64,000 bases of DNA from Neobacillus sp. CF12 (GTDB lineage Bacteria > Bacillota > Bacilli > Bacillales > Cytobacillaceae), in the NCBI RefSeq assembly GCF_030348765.1, contig NZ_JAUCEU010000007.1, positions 2,611,001 through 2,675,000 of the forward strand. The letters run 5' to 3'. Position 1 is the stretch's first letter; each line of letters opens with the position of its first letter. A program made the position numbers and the translations under genes. Of the stretch, positions 1 to 8,464 are shown one piece after another. Under the pieces are notes generated by a model. It searched no databases. It was given only the letters and a program-made list of their open reading frames with translations, and was not told where the DNA came from.

Positions 1-432
1 AGCTCCAACTTTTGTCGCATAATGAATGGGAATCAACAGGAGAATAATGGTTACCCACATTAATATTCTGATGATTGAATTGTCGATAGCAAATTCAGGT
101 GCAAATATCGTCCCTGACAAAACCTGTATTAGCAAGGCGATAGCAGTACCGTATTTTAAAATATATCTTGAAGATTTACGGTGACTATCGAGTACAGTAT
201 CAATCCTCTTGGTAATTGGAATTTTATCAAGTATCGGTAATAACTGCGTTAAAACTGCAAGTAAAGCAGCAATCAATACAGTCAGTGTCATAAACAAAGG
301 TGATAAAATATGTTCGATTTCTTCTTTTTCTGGTGTTACTTCCGTGAACCATTTTACATGTGCATCCGCAAATAGTGGGGAACAAATAATCACAAAAACG
401 AACAAAATGATGATATTACCTTTTCTTTTCAT
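1..432 (-). CDS. Membrane protein, DoxX-like, truncated by window edge
   Basis: An open frame of 144 codons runs from an ATG at 432 off the left edge, so only the N-terminal part is visible. It opens with a signal-like hydrophobic stretch ending in FADAHVKWF, followed by at least three further membrane segments (about residues 45-65, 95-112 and 120-140). A GGGAGGAT ribosome binding site precedes the ATG. The HVKWF motif after a leader is what I recall from Bacillaceae proteins annotated as DoxX-family or quinol-oxidase-like membrane proteins; that is recollection only. The gene is divergent from the diguanylate cyclase at 614. The membrane location is well supported; the function is not known. 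Confidence 0.55.
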   Translation of the reverse strand, partial: MKRKGNIIILFVFVIICSPLFADAHVKWFTEVTPEKEEIEHILSPLFMTLTVLIAALLAVLTQLLPILDKIPITKRIDTVLDSHRKSSRYILKYGTAIALLIQVLSGTIFAPEFAIDNSIIRILMWVTIILLLIPIHYATKVGA

Positions 433-613
433 TAGATCCTCCCGTAAAGTATTCATCAATATAGTTTTTGCGATACTACCCCAAATATTCTATTCTAAGA
501 AATATTTACACTTGTCAATTCACAGAAGATTATTTTTCTTCTATAATAAGTTGATGGAAGAAATTAAGTTTTCAATAAAATAAATGGGCATTTTCATTTT
601 TAGGAGAACAAGA

Positions 614-1765
614 ATGTTTAAAGATTTCTTTTCAAATGCAACTATTCTGATCGCATCATTTACAGTGATGGGTCAAATTTTTAAAAATTTGCCACTATCT
701 CCCTCATCATCACATTTAACAAAGCTTTATTGGGGGATTTGCTATGGTATTCTTGGAAATATCTTAATGGTATTTAGTTTTCAAATTAATTCTACTACGA
801 TTGCTGATTTACGGCACCTTGCCATTGTCGTTGCCGCTGCCTTTGGTGGCGTTGTACCTGCAATTATTGCTTCTATACTAATTGCTTTAGGGAGGGTTAC
901 TCTTTTTGGTATCACTGAAACTGCTTTTGTTGCAGCCATCAGCGCACTCCTGACAGGAATCGTATGTGGATGGTTTTCTAAATTGAACATCCGTCCCACT
1001 ATTAAAGCATTTACTATGAACCTTATTGGTTTATTTTTTATTTCAATTGTCTTTGCCATTTATATTGAAGATACAAATACGCTCTTAAATGTACTACTGC
1101 TTCATTATCTTATTTCTTTAATCGGTGGATTTTTCGCTTATCACTTATCGGTATATATTGCTAACTCAAATGCTGCAGAAAAAGAATTAAATCTAAGTCT
1201 AATAAAATTAAAGGAAAGTGAACAAGAACTTCACAAAGCAAATGAACTCCTAAATCGTCTTTCCTATATGGATGGGCTGACTGGAATCGGAAACAGAAGG
1301 CATTTTGATGAGATTCTTAACAAGGAATGGTCTAGGTTATCTTCATCCAATTCACCATTAACACTTCTTATGTTTGATATTGATTATTTTAAAAAGTACA
1401 ACGATACCTACGGGCACCTTGCTGGTGACCAATGCTTGCAAACGATTACTTCTGCTATAAAAAACCTTGTTGCTAATAATCCTTATATCACATTTTGTCG
1501 ATATGGCGGTGAGGAATTTGCCCTTGTCTTATCCAAAACAAAGTTAGATAGGGGCATTGCTATCGCTGAACTGGTTCAAAGGAAGGTTCAATCTCTTAAA
1601 ATTGAACATAGTAGTTCGGAAATATCTGATATCGTTACAATCAGTATTGGAATTGCCTCTGTTATTCCGAGTTTAGAAAAGCAGCCTAAGGATTTAATTC
1701 ATTTAGCTGATACTTCCTTGTATACCTCAAAAATGAATGGAAGAAATACCATCTCAACTGCATAG
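614..1765 (+). CDS. Membrane-bound diguanylate cyclase (5TM-GGDEF)
   Basis: A 383-residue protein predicted to make cyclic di-GMP from two GTP. The first 180 residues hold five or six hydrophobic segments of the LytS/YhcK 5TM receptor type, then a short coiled linker, then a GGDEF domain that begins at DGLTGIGNRRHFD and has an intact GGEEF active-site motif at about residues 298-302. An RxxD inhibitory site is not seen at the usual place before GGEEF, so product inhibition may be absent. The start was chosen at 614 because TAGGAG lies 7 nt upstream; an in-frame ATG at 584 lacks such a site. Architecture and length resemble B. subtilis DgcK (YhcK). The ligand of the membrane domain is unknown. 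It stands alone, with a terminator directly downstream. Confidence 0.88.
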   Translation: MFKDFFSNATILIASFTVMGQIFKNLPLSPSSSHLTKLYWGICYGILGNILMVFSFQINSTTIADLRHLAIVVAAAFGGVVPAIIASILIALGRVTLFGITETAFVAAISALLTGIVCGWFSKLNIRPTIKAFTMNLIGLFFISIVFAIYIEDTNTLLNVLLLHYLISLIGGFFAYHLSVYIANSNAAEKELNLSLIKLKESEQELHKANELLNRLSYMDGLTGIGNRRHFDEILNKEWSRLSSSNSPLTLLMFDIDYFKKYNDTYGHLAGDQCLQTITSAIKNLVANNPYITFCRYGGEEFALVLSKTKLDRGIAIAELVQRKVQSLKIEHSSSEISDIVTISIGIASVIPSLEKQPKDLIHLADTSLYTSKMNGRNTISTA

Positions 1766-1801
1766 AAGGAAGGTCTGTATTTATACAGCCTTCCTTTTTT
1801 T
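1766..1801 (+). terminator. Terminator after diguanylate cyclase gene
   Basis: Inverted repeat with arms AAGGAAGG-CTGTAT and ATACAGCCTTCCTT (one bulged T) followed by a run of T, starting at the stop codon of the cyclase gene. Confidence 0.85.
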
Positions 1802-1923
1802 GATAGATTTCCACATTTTCCATCTCCATTCATGCTTTTATTCTAAATAATTAGTAAATTTAGTTGTATTAAAACGAAGAAGAATGTAAAATTTTCCTAT
1901 AAGCACAATGGACGGTGAAATAG

Positions 1924-3186
1924 ATGGAAATCACAAAACACCTTTTCTTAAATCTTTCCATACTAATGATATTGCTCCTCTTTTGTTTAATTTGGCTTGA
2001 CAGAAGCAAAAAATTTCCTTTTTCCAAAACGACTACCATCATTATCTCTGTCTTATTATTATGGATATGTATTCAATTCGCCTACAATCCTGTTCCCTTT
2101 GTGCGATACGATTTACGTATCATTCCAATCGTCATTGGCGGTTTATATCTCGGAATCGGTCTAATCCTTGTTGCAGTATTGATAATTATTAGAACCTTAT
2201 ATGGCATTGACTCAGGTTTACTTGGAACTATCCTTCTATATGTACCACTCGCTTTTGTGTTTTTCCGACTATCACCTTGGTTTTGGAAACAATCTTCCGA
2301 TCGACGAATTTACATTGCAATTTGTTTAGGTATCATACTTGGAATTCTGAGCACTGTTGGGGAATTTATTAATGATACGGGCAGCCCTTGGTATGATGTT
2401 TTAAGTGCCTACTTTGTGCTTCCCCCGCTAGGTATTGGTCTTATTGCCTTTTCGATTGAATATATCAAAAAAAGTGTTGAACTTAAACATCAATTAATCA
2501 AAGTAGAGAAACTAAAGGCCGTCGAACAAATGGGTGCTGCCATTTCACATGAAATCCGAAATCCATTAACTGCCGCAAGCGGATTTGTCCAACTACTCAA
2601 TGACGACTACCTTCCGAGGCATAAACGGAAGGAATACCTTTCGATTGTAAAGGACGAACTCAATTCCGCTGAAAGAGTCATTCAGGATTATTTGACTTTT
2701 GCCAAACCAGATTTAGTTTCAATCGAGGAATTAAATGTAAAAAATGAGCTAAAGCAGATCATTAAAATCCTAACTCCAATGGCAAATCAAAATTCAGTAG
2801 AAATTATTACTGATTTTTCAGTGATTGGATTCATAAAGGGAGATAAACAAAGATTCCGTCAATGCTTTATCAATATTCTCAAAAACGCTGTAGAAGCAAT
2901 GCCAAATGGTGGCCAAATTTTTGTTGAAACACTGTTCAGCAAGGATTATGTAACAATCTGCCTTAGAGATACAGGAATAGGGATGACTTCCGAACAACTT
3001 GAACGGCTCGGAGAACCCTATTATTCTACTAAAGGGAAAAATGGTACTGGGCTTGGAATGATGGTAGTTTACAGTATCATACGTGCCATGAATGGTTTCA
3101 TTCGAGTAGAAAGTGAAATCGGGTCAGGCACAACATTTCGTATTAAGTTCCCAATGATTACCTCAATTAAGAATCATGAAAATTAA
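1924..3186 (+). CDS. Sensor histidine kinase, KinB-like, 5TM input domain
   Basis: A 420-residue histidine kinase. Residues 1-185 contain six hydrophobic segments of the LytS-type 5TM receptor family. The HisKA domain carries the H-box SHEIRNPLT with the phospho-accepting His at about residue 209, and the ATPase domain has N-box NILKNAVEAMP, G1 DTGIGM and G2 GTGLGM. The layout and the H-box sequence resemble the sporulation kinases KinB and KinD of B. subtilis, so feeding phosphate into the Spo0F phosphorelay is a reasonable inference; no response regulator gene lies next to it, as expected for such orphan kinases. A short GGTGA site precedes the ATG. The kinase call is firm; the sporulation role is not proven by sequence. 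Confidence 0.85.
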   Translation: MEITKHLFLNLSILMILLLFCLIWLDRSKKFPFSKTTTIIISVLLLWICIQFAYNPVPFVRYDLRIIPIVIGGLYLGIGLILVAVLIIIRTLYGIDSGLLGTILLYVPLAFVFFRLSPWFWKQSSDRRIYIAICLGIILGILSTVGEFINDTGSPWYDVLSAYFVLPPLGIGLIAFSIEYIKKSVELKHQLIKVEKLKAVEQMGAAISHEIRNPLTAASGFVQLLNDDYLPRHKRKEYLSIVKDELNSAERVIQDYLTFAKPDLVSIEELNVKNELKQIIKILTPMANQNSVEIITDFSVIGFIKGDKQRFRQCFINILKNAVEAMPNGGQIFVETLFSKDYVTICLRDTGIGMTSEQLERLGEPYYSTKGKNGTGLGMMVVYSIIRAMNGFIRVESEIGSGTTFRIKFPMITSIKNHEN

Positions 3187-3199
3187 TGATGTTCAGAAG

Positions 3200-3230
3200 A
3201 AATCGACAGGTATTGTACCTGTCGATTTTC
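3200..3230. terminator. Bidirectional terminator between kinase and yhbH
   Basis: Perfect 12-bp arms AATCGACAGGTA / TACCTGTCGATT around a 3-nt loop, between two convergent genes (stops at 3186 and 3232). T-rich on the plus side; it can serve both transcripts. Confidence 0.75.
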
Positions 3231-3231
3231 G

Positions 3232-4398
3232 TTATGCATACATCTTATTTTCTTCTTTTTGGAAAAAGCTCTTCATCGCATGGAATACATCCGCTTTTTG
3301 CTTAAGAATATAATAGCGGAAATGCTCATCCTTTATATTTTTGTAGGCTGACATGAGGGTAGAGTGGCGATTGTACTGATTGACCTCTCCGTATCCAAAC
3401 ATGTTTGAAACCTTCATTAGTTCTTCAACAAGTTTGACGCAACGAGCATTATCAGATGTTAGATTATCACCATCAGAGAAGTGGAATGGATAAATGTTGA
3501 ACTTTCGTGGACTATATTTCGCATCAATGACTTCCAAAGCTTTTCGATATGCCGAAGAACAGATGGTTCCTCCACTTTCACCTTTGGAGAAGAAATCTTC
3601 CTCCGTTACAATTTTAGCTTCTGTATGATGAGCAATAAATTCAATTTCCACTGTTTCATATTTTGTCCGTAGGAAGCGGGTCATCCAGAAGAAGAAACTT
3701 CTAGCCATATATTTTTCCCAAATCCCCATACTTCCACTTGTATCCATCATGGCAATAACGACAGCCTTAGAATCAGGCTTAATTACTTCATTCCAAGTCT
3801 TAAATTTCAAATCTTCCTTATAGATAGGATGAAATGCAGGTTTCCCAGTCATTGCATTTCGCTTAAAAGCAGACATCATGGTACGTTTTTTATCAATATT
3901 GCCCATTAATCCTGTTTTACGGATATCATTAAATTCGATATTCTCAACTAAATGTTCCTGTTCTTCTTTTCTTTTTAAATTCGGCAACTCTAGTTGTTTA
4001 AATAAAGCTTCCTCTAATTCCATTAATGATACTTCAGCCTCAAAGTAATCTTCACCTGCTTGATCCCCAGCGCCTTGCCCTTTTCCTGGACCCTTTTGCG
4101 CATTTGAACCATCGCGAGCAATTACGTCACCTACTTGGCTCTCACCGTCACCTTGGCCCACGTGTTTGTTCTTGTCATAATTATAGCGGATTTTGTATTC
4201 GTCCAAAGAGCGAATTGGAATTTTTACAACATCGCGTCCATTGGACATAATTATGCTTTCTTCTGTAATTAAGTCAGGAAGATTGTTCCTAATTGCCTCC
4301 TGGACTTTTTCTTGATGCCTTTGCTGGTCATCGTGGCCTTTACGGTGGAGGGACCAATCTTCTCTTGAAATTACAAATTGATGGTTATTGTCAGACAA
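3232..4398 (-). CDS. yhbH: Sporulation protein YhbH (DUF444/UPF0229)
   Basis: 388 residues, with the conserved family core ([13 protein letters not shown] start, [20 protein letters not shown], and a von Willebrand A-like C-terminal half with MMDTSGSMG and FSDGD). The family works in sporulation in Bacillus and is regularly encoded next to prkA, as here. The start was set at a TTG (4398) because AAGGAGGGG lies 6 nt upstream and the protein then starts like the B. subtilis one; an upstream in-frame GTG at 4440 has no such site. The MxDxSGS metal-ion-dependent adhesion motif is intact, suggesting metal-dependent protein binding. A gap of 267 nt with a terminator separates it from prkA, so it probably has its own promoter. 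The biochemical role is not established. Confidence 0.93.
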   Translation of the reverse strand: MSDNNHQFVISREDWSLHRKGHDDQQRHQEKVQEAIRNNLPDLITEESIIMSNGRDVVKIPIRSLDEYKIRYNYDKNKHVGQGDGESQVGDVIARDGSNAQKGPGKGQGAGDQAGEDYFEAEVSLMELEEALFKQLELPNLKRKEEQEHLVENIEFNDIRKTGLMGNIDKKRTMMSAFKRNAMTGKPAFHPIYKEDLKFKTWNEVIKPDSKAVVIAMMDTSGSMGIWEKYMARSFFFWMTRFLRTKYETVEIEFIAHHTEAKIVTEEDFFSKGESGGTICSSAYRKALEVIDAKYSPRKFNIYPFHFSDGDNLTSDNARCVKLVEELMKVSNMFGYGEVNQYNRHSTLMSAYKNIKDEHFRYYILKQKADVFHAMKSFFQKEENKMYA

Positions 4399-4607
4399 TG
4401 TAAACCCCTCCTTATGAATTTTTTCGTTGTCTTGTGTCACATTTTTTTTTAAATGTCATAAAATAACCCGAGTGTAAAAATGCATATAATGTTGATTACT
4501 TTATCCTATGCAGAAGCAGCAAATAATTTACAAATTATTTTGACAATTAGGCTTATACTCTTAAAAATGGACGAGCATTTTGCTTTGTAAAAAATTATCA
4601 ACCTATT

Positions 4608-4644
4608 ATTGAAAAAAACAGACTGGCAGATCTTTCCGCCAGTC
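4608..4644 (-). terminator. Terminator of prkA
   Basis: Arms GACTGGC / GCCAGTC (4621-4627 and 4638-4644). On the minus strand the second arm is followed by a T run (plus-strand A run at 4612-4618), just after the prkA stop. Confidence 0.8.
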
Positions 4645-4665
4645 CCTACTATTTTTTCACCTGCA

Positions 4666-6561
4666 TTAACGATTTAATAAGCTGCCTACATAGCGTAACA
4701 GTTCATTGGCTGATGTTGAGTTATAGCCGTGTTCGTCAATTAATCTCGCAACAACATCATTTATTTTCTTTAACTGCTGTTCATCTGGTGTTTTGGATGA
4801 AGTGGTAATCTTCACGACATCTTTAAGGTCTGCAAATAATTTCTTTTGAATCGCTTCACGAAGTCTGTCATGTGAGTTGTAATCAAATCGTTTCCCTTTT
4901 CTGGCAAAGGCAGAAATTCTAATCAAAATTTCTTCTCTAAACGCCTTTTTCGCGTTTTCAGAAATACCAATTTGCTCTTCAATCGAACGCATTAATTTTT
5001 CATCTGGATTGATTTCCTCACCTGTTAACGGATCACGAAGCTTTGCTTTATTGCAGTAGGCTTCAACGTTATCGAGGTAATTATCCATTAGCGTTTTAGC
5101 TGATTCTTCATACGAATAAACAAATGCTTTCTGAACTTCATTTTTAGCAATATTATCATACTCTTTTCGGGCAACCGAAATATAATTCATATAGCGCTCA
5201 CGTAGTTCAGCTGTAATGGATGGATGTTGATCCAGTCCGTCTTTTAGTGATCTTAATACATCTAAAGCATTAATAGAAGGTACCTCTTTGCGAATGATAG
5301 TAGAAGAAATTCTATTAATCACATAACGCGGATCAATACCACTCATACCTTCATCCGGGTATTCTTTCTTCAGTTCGCTAACATCAACGGCATTAAAGCC
5401 TTCCACATTTTCACCATCGTACAGGCGCATTTTCTTTACTAAATCGATATCACCCTTCTTTGGCTCTTTAAGGCGGGTTAAAATGGTAAACATTGCAGCA
5501 ACTCGTAACGTATGCGGAGCAATATGAACATCCGATACATCACTTTCACTAATCATCTTTTCATAGATTCTTTCTTCTTGCGAAACTTTTAAATTATAAG
5601 GAATTGGCATCACGATTATCCGTGAATGCAAGGCCTCATTTTTCTTATTCGAGATAAAGGAACGATATTCCGTCTCATTCGTGTGAGCAACAATCAGCTC
5701 ATCCGCCGAAATGAGTGCGAACCTTCCGGCTTTAAAGTTTCCTTCCTGCGTTAAAGAAAGCAGGTGCCATAAGAACTTCTCATCACACTTCAACATTTCC
5801 TGGAATTCCATCATCCCGCGGTTCGCTTTGTTCAATTCTCCGTCAAAGCGGTAGGCACGGGGATCTGATTCTGAACCAAATTCAGCAATCGTTGAAAAGT
5901 CAATGCTTCCTGTTAAATCGGCAATATCCTGTGACTTTGGATCCGAAGGGCTGAACGTTCCAATTCCTGTTCGCTTATCCTCGGAGAAAAAGATTCTTTC
6001 TACTAACACATCTTCGATTCTTCCACCGTACTCCTGCTCAAGACGCATCATATTTAGCGGTGAAAGATTTCCTTCAATTCGAATACCATACTCTTCATAA
6101 AAATCTCGACGTAAATGATGCGGGATTAAATGAAGCGGATCTTCATGCATTGGGCAGCCTTTAATGGCGAATACTGAGCCTCTATCCGTATGAGAATAGG
6201 CCTCTAACCCACGTTTCAGCATCGTTACAAGTGTGGATTTACCACCACTGACTGGTCCCATTAACAGCAGGATTCTTTTTCGTACATCCAGTCTTTTTGC
6301 TGCAGGATGGAAGTATTCCTCGACGAGCCTTTCAAGTGATTCCTCTAAGCCAAATAATTGATTACTAAAAAAATTGTATTGCTTTGTTCCTTTAACTTCC
6401 TCAATCCCAGAGTCTTTGATCATATTGTATACCCGTGAATGTGCCGATTGTGCAACCCATGGCTTCTCTTTTAACAACAATAAGTAATCCCCAAATGACC
6501 CTTCCCAACGAAGCTTTTCTTCCTCTTCTCTAAACATCTCAATTTTTTTTAGAATATCCAT
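4666..6561 (-). CDS. prkA: PrkA, sporulation-associated AAA+ protein
   Basis: 631 residues, full length for PrkA. The N-terminal AAA+ domain has Walker A GPVSGGKST at residues 102-110; the C-terminal part is the PrkA-specific domain. Historically described as a serine protein kinase, it has more recently been reported to behave as an ATP-dependent protease in B. subtilis sporulation, so both labels occur. A GGGGGAGGG site stands just before the ATG. It precedes yhbH on the same strand, as in B. subtilis, which supports a shared sporulation role even though a terminator splits the two transcripts here. Upstream (right) the B. subtilis yhbD-yhbF genes are missing and replaced by a small peptide gene and a tandem repeat. 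Confidence 0.96.
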   Translation of the reverse strand: MDILKKIEMFREEEEKLRWEGSFGDYLLLLKEKPWVAQSAHSRVYNMIKDSGIEEVKGTKQYNFFSNQLFGLEESLERLVEEYFHPAAKRLDVRKRILLLMGPVSGGKSTLVTMLKRGLEAYSHTDRGSVFAIKGCPMHEDPLHLIPHHLRRDFYEEYGIRIEGNLSPLNMMRLEQEYGGRIEDVLVERIFFSEDKRTGIGTFSPSDPKSQDIADLTGSIDFSTIAEFGSESDPRAYRFDGELNKANRGMMEFQEMLKCDEKFLWHLLSLTQEGNFKAGRFALISADELIVAHTNETEYRSFISNKKNEALHSRIIVMPIPYNLKVSQEERIYEKMISESDVSDVHIAPHTLRVAAMFTILTRLKEPKKGDIDLVKKMRLYDGENVEGFNAVDVSELKKEYPDEGMSGIDPRYVINRISSTIIRKEVPSINALDVLRSLKDGLDQHPSITAELRERYMNYISVARKEYDNIAKNEVQKAFVYSYEESAKTLMDNYLDNVEAYCNKAKLRDPLTGEEINPDEKLMRSIEEQIGISENAKKAFREEILIRISAFARKGKRFDYNSHDRLREAIQKKLFADLKDVVKITTSSKTPDEQQLKKINDVVARLIDEHGYNSTSANELLRYVGSLLNR

Positions 6562-6776
6562 AAGGCCCTCCCCCTGTAGCTTTATCAGAGACGATTAATA
6601 TACTCTATGCACCAAAGAACTTGAACATGCGTAACGTTGAAGTATTCCTGCCTATCTTTTTTGTTTTTAAAAAACAATGGAATATTGTGCTTTTCATTTT
6701 TTTAAGATAGGCTATAATAAATGTATATGTGTCTAATTAGAGAAATATCTTAAAATTAAGGAGGCTTTACATAATC

Positions 6777-6869
6777 ATGGGAACATTTCTAGTAATATTA
6801 GTTATGGTGGCATTTCTAGCAGCTATCTTTACTTCAGGGTATAATGATAAGCCAGGTTCAAATAAATAA
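6777..6869 (+). CDS. Small hydrophobic membrane peptide, 30 residues
   Basis: A 30-residue frame starting MGTFLVILVMVAF, one membrane segment (about residues 3-20) and a short polar tail ending in PGSNK. Support for it being real: a strong AAGGAGG site 9 nt before the ATG, a TATAAT-like hexamer near 6713 and a perfect terminator 19 nt after the stop. It is too short for ordinary gene callers. I recognise no family. It is transcribed away from prkA into an intergenic region rich in repeats. It may be one of the many sporulation or stress membrane peptides of Bacillaceae, which is a guess. Confidence 0.7.
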   Translation: MGTFLVILVMVAFLAAIFTSGYNDKPGSNK

Positions 6870-6887
6870 TATTTTTTCATGTAAATA

Positions 6888-6917
6888 GGCTGCCATTTTG
6901 GCAGCCTTTATTTTTTC
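6888..6917 (+). terminator. Terminator of the 30-residue peptide gene
   Basis: Arms GGCTGCC (6888-6894) and GGCAGCC (6900-6906) with loop ATTTT, followed by TTTATTTTTTC. Confidence 0.88.
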
Positions 6918-6928
6918 TTTGAGATACA

Positions 6929-7117
6929 GTTTTTGTAGGAGCTGTATACTTTTTTGTGGAACCTGTACGCTTTTTTGTAGGAACTGTACACTTTATTGTA
7001 GAACCTGTACGCTTTTTTGTAGGAACTGTACACTTTATTGTAAAACCTGTACGCTTTTTTGTAGGAACTGTACACTTTATTGTAAAACCTGTACGCTTTA
7101 CCGTTAAAACGGTACCC
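6929..7117. repeat. Tandem repeat, nine 21-bp units in 42-bp pairs
   Basis: Nine 21-bp units in a row. The central ones alternate between type A (TTTTTTGTAGGAACTGTACAC, e.g. 6971-6990) and type B (TTTATTGTAAAACCTGTACG plus C, e.g. 7034-7054), so the true period is 42 bp. The three A units at 6971, 7013 and 7055 are identical, and the B units at 7034 and 7076 are identical, so duplication is recent. The outermost units have drifted. Each unit carries CTGTAC. The array ends a few bases before the stop codon of the nitroreductase gene, in its 3' untranslated region. Confidence 0.93.
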
Positions 7118-7119
7118 TT

Positions 7120-7869
7120 TTATCTCAAATCCATTTTATTCTTTTGAACATATTCCTTCATATACATACGTGTTTGTTTTTCAAGCATGTTTGCCATTTG
7201 TGCTGACCAGGTATCTTTTCTTTTTCCATTTGTTCGCTGATCATAATATTGAGATATGACTTGATTGTAGTCCTGAATCTGGCGTAAATATAGTTCCTTA
7301 TCCTGTTCGTACTCTTCTTCATGATAAACATGCTCGAATGGGAGTCTTGGCTTTTGATCATTTATCTTCACTGGATAGCCGACCGTCATTCCAAAGAGCG
7401 GAATGACTCTATCTGGAGTTTTTAATAATTCCTTTACAGCCTCGAGGTTATTTCGAATTCCACCTATGTAACAAATACCAAGTCCCATCGATTCCGCAGC
7501 GATTGCTGCATTTTGGGCTGCCAAAGCTGCATCGATAAGCGTCACCATAAATTTCTCTGTACTTTCAATCGAGGCTTGTACATCTTTTCCTTCCATCTCG
7601 CCAATCAATTCATGACGACGTAAATCTGCGCAAAAAATAAAAAGATGACCGTTCTCTGCAACATATTCCTGGTTACCCGCTATCTCTGCAAGCTTTCGCT
7701 TCTTTTCTTTATCCTTTATGCCAATAATGGAATATGCCTGAATAAAACTGGATGTAGAAGTGGCTTGTGCACAAGCAACAATCGTTTTAATTTGTTCTTC
7801 GCTTAACTGCTCGTCCTTAAAAAGACGAATGGAACGGTGATTTAATAGAGTGGTAATTACTTCATTCAT
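7120..7869 (-). CDS. NADPH-dependent FMN nitroreductase (NfsA/NfrA family)
   Basis: 249 residues, exactly the usual length of the Bacillus NfrA1/NfrA2 proteins. It begins with the family signature LLNHRSIRLFKDE, where the HRSIR arginines contact FMN phosphate, followed by AQATSTSSFIQAYSIIG. Members are FMN-containing oxidoreductases that take electrons from NADPH and reduce nitro compounds, quinones, azo dyes or disulfides; the physiological substrate here cannot be told. A GGAAGGAAG site precedes the ATG. It sits between prkA and trmL, where B. subtilis has yhbD-yhbF, so it is an insertion relative to that order. The 3' end lies directly against the 21-bp repeat array. Confidence 0.9.
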   Translation of the reverse strand: MNEVITTLLNHRSIRLFKDEQLSEEQIKTIVACAQATSTSSFIQAYSIIGIKDKEKKRKLAEIAGNQEYVAENGHLFIFCADLRRHELIGEMEGKDVQASIESTEKFMVTLIDAALAAQNAAIAAESMGLGICYIGGIRNNLEAVKELLKTPDRVIPLFGMTVGYPVKINDQKPRLPFEHVYHEEEYEQDKELYLRQIQDYNQVISQYYDQRTNGKRKDTWSAQMANMLEKQTRMYMKEYVQKNKMDLR

Positions 7870-7892
7870 AACTATTCTTCCTTCCTGTATTT

Positions 7893-7920
7893 AGCAAAAA
7901 GAGGCCTTTGTTGGCCTCTT
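7893..7920 (-). terminator. Terminator of trmL
   Basis: Perfect 8-bp arms AAGAGGCC / GGCCTCTT (7899-7906, 7913-7920), with the T run on the minus strand from the plus-strand A run at 7896-7900. Confidence 0.82.
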
Positions 7921-7924
7921 ATAC

Positions 7925-8398
7925 CTATTTTAAATGACGATAATCTTGCTGTCTTAACGCCTCATAAATCAGAATCGCTGCGGTATTGGATAAATTTAGA
8001 GAACGAATATTATCATTCATCGGAATCCTCAGGCTGACATCCTTATTATTTTCAATCACGTCTTTCGGAAGTCCCGTCGTTTCTCGGCCAAAAATGAAAA
8101 AATAATCTTTATCTGGATTACTATAATTGAAGGAACTATAAGGCTTCTCCCCAAATTTCGTGATATAGAAAAATTCTCCACCTTCATTCTTCTGGTAAAA
8201 ATCATCGAGAGAATCATAATAAACAATGTTTACAAACTCCCAATAATCCAATCCAGCTCTCTTTAACATTTTATCATCCGTAGAAAACCCTAATGGACGA
8301 ATTAAATGTAAGGATGTATCGGTTCCAGCACAGGTTCTTGCGATGTTCCCTGTATTTGATGGTATTTGCGGCTGATATAGTACTACATGTATTGCCAA
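7925..8398 (-). CDS. trmL: tRNA (cytidine(34)-2'-O)-methyltransferase TrmL
   Basis: 157 residues, a SPOUT-class methyltransferase (CspR/TrmL). The N-terminus HVVLYQPQIPSNTGNIART and the knot region (IFGRETTGLP, then LRIPM and SLNLSNTAAI) are fully conserved. The enzyme 2'-O-methylates the wobble nucleotide of leucine tRNAs using S-adenosylmethionine. The start is probably the TTG at 8398, which has GAGGTGA just upstream and gives MAIHVVLYQP, close to the B. subtilis start; a GTG at 8407 would add three residues. It lies in the conserved queG-yhbB-trmL order. Confidence 0.95.
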   Translation of the reverse strand: MAIHVVLYQPQIPSNTGNIARTCAGTDTSLHLIRPLGFSTDDKMLKRAGLDYWEFVNIVYYDSLDDFYQKNEGGEFFYITKFGEKPYSSFNYSNPDKDYFFIFGRETTGLPKDVIENNKDVSLRIPMNDNIRSLNLSNTAAILIYEALRQQDYRHLK

Positions 8399-8464
8399 GA
8401 ATCTCACCTCATAAAAAAAACTCTTTCATCATTATACCATTATCAACCAGCCAAACAAATTATC

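Noticed and set aside
209..583. 124-codon plus-strand frame at the left end
   Set aside because: It is antisense to a better frame with signal peptide, ribosome site and membrane segments on the minus strand.
6929..7117. Possible CRISPR array
   Set aside because: Units are directly adjacent and similar throughout; there are no unique spacers and no cas genes.
6898..7147. Open frames through the 21-bp repeat array encoding a repetitive Val/Phe- or Cys-rich peptide
   Set aside because: Frames stay open only because 21 is a multiple of three; no ribosome site, two frames are open at once, and the array lies in the 3' region of the opposite gene.
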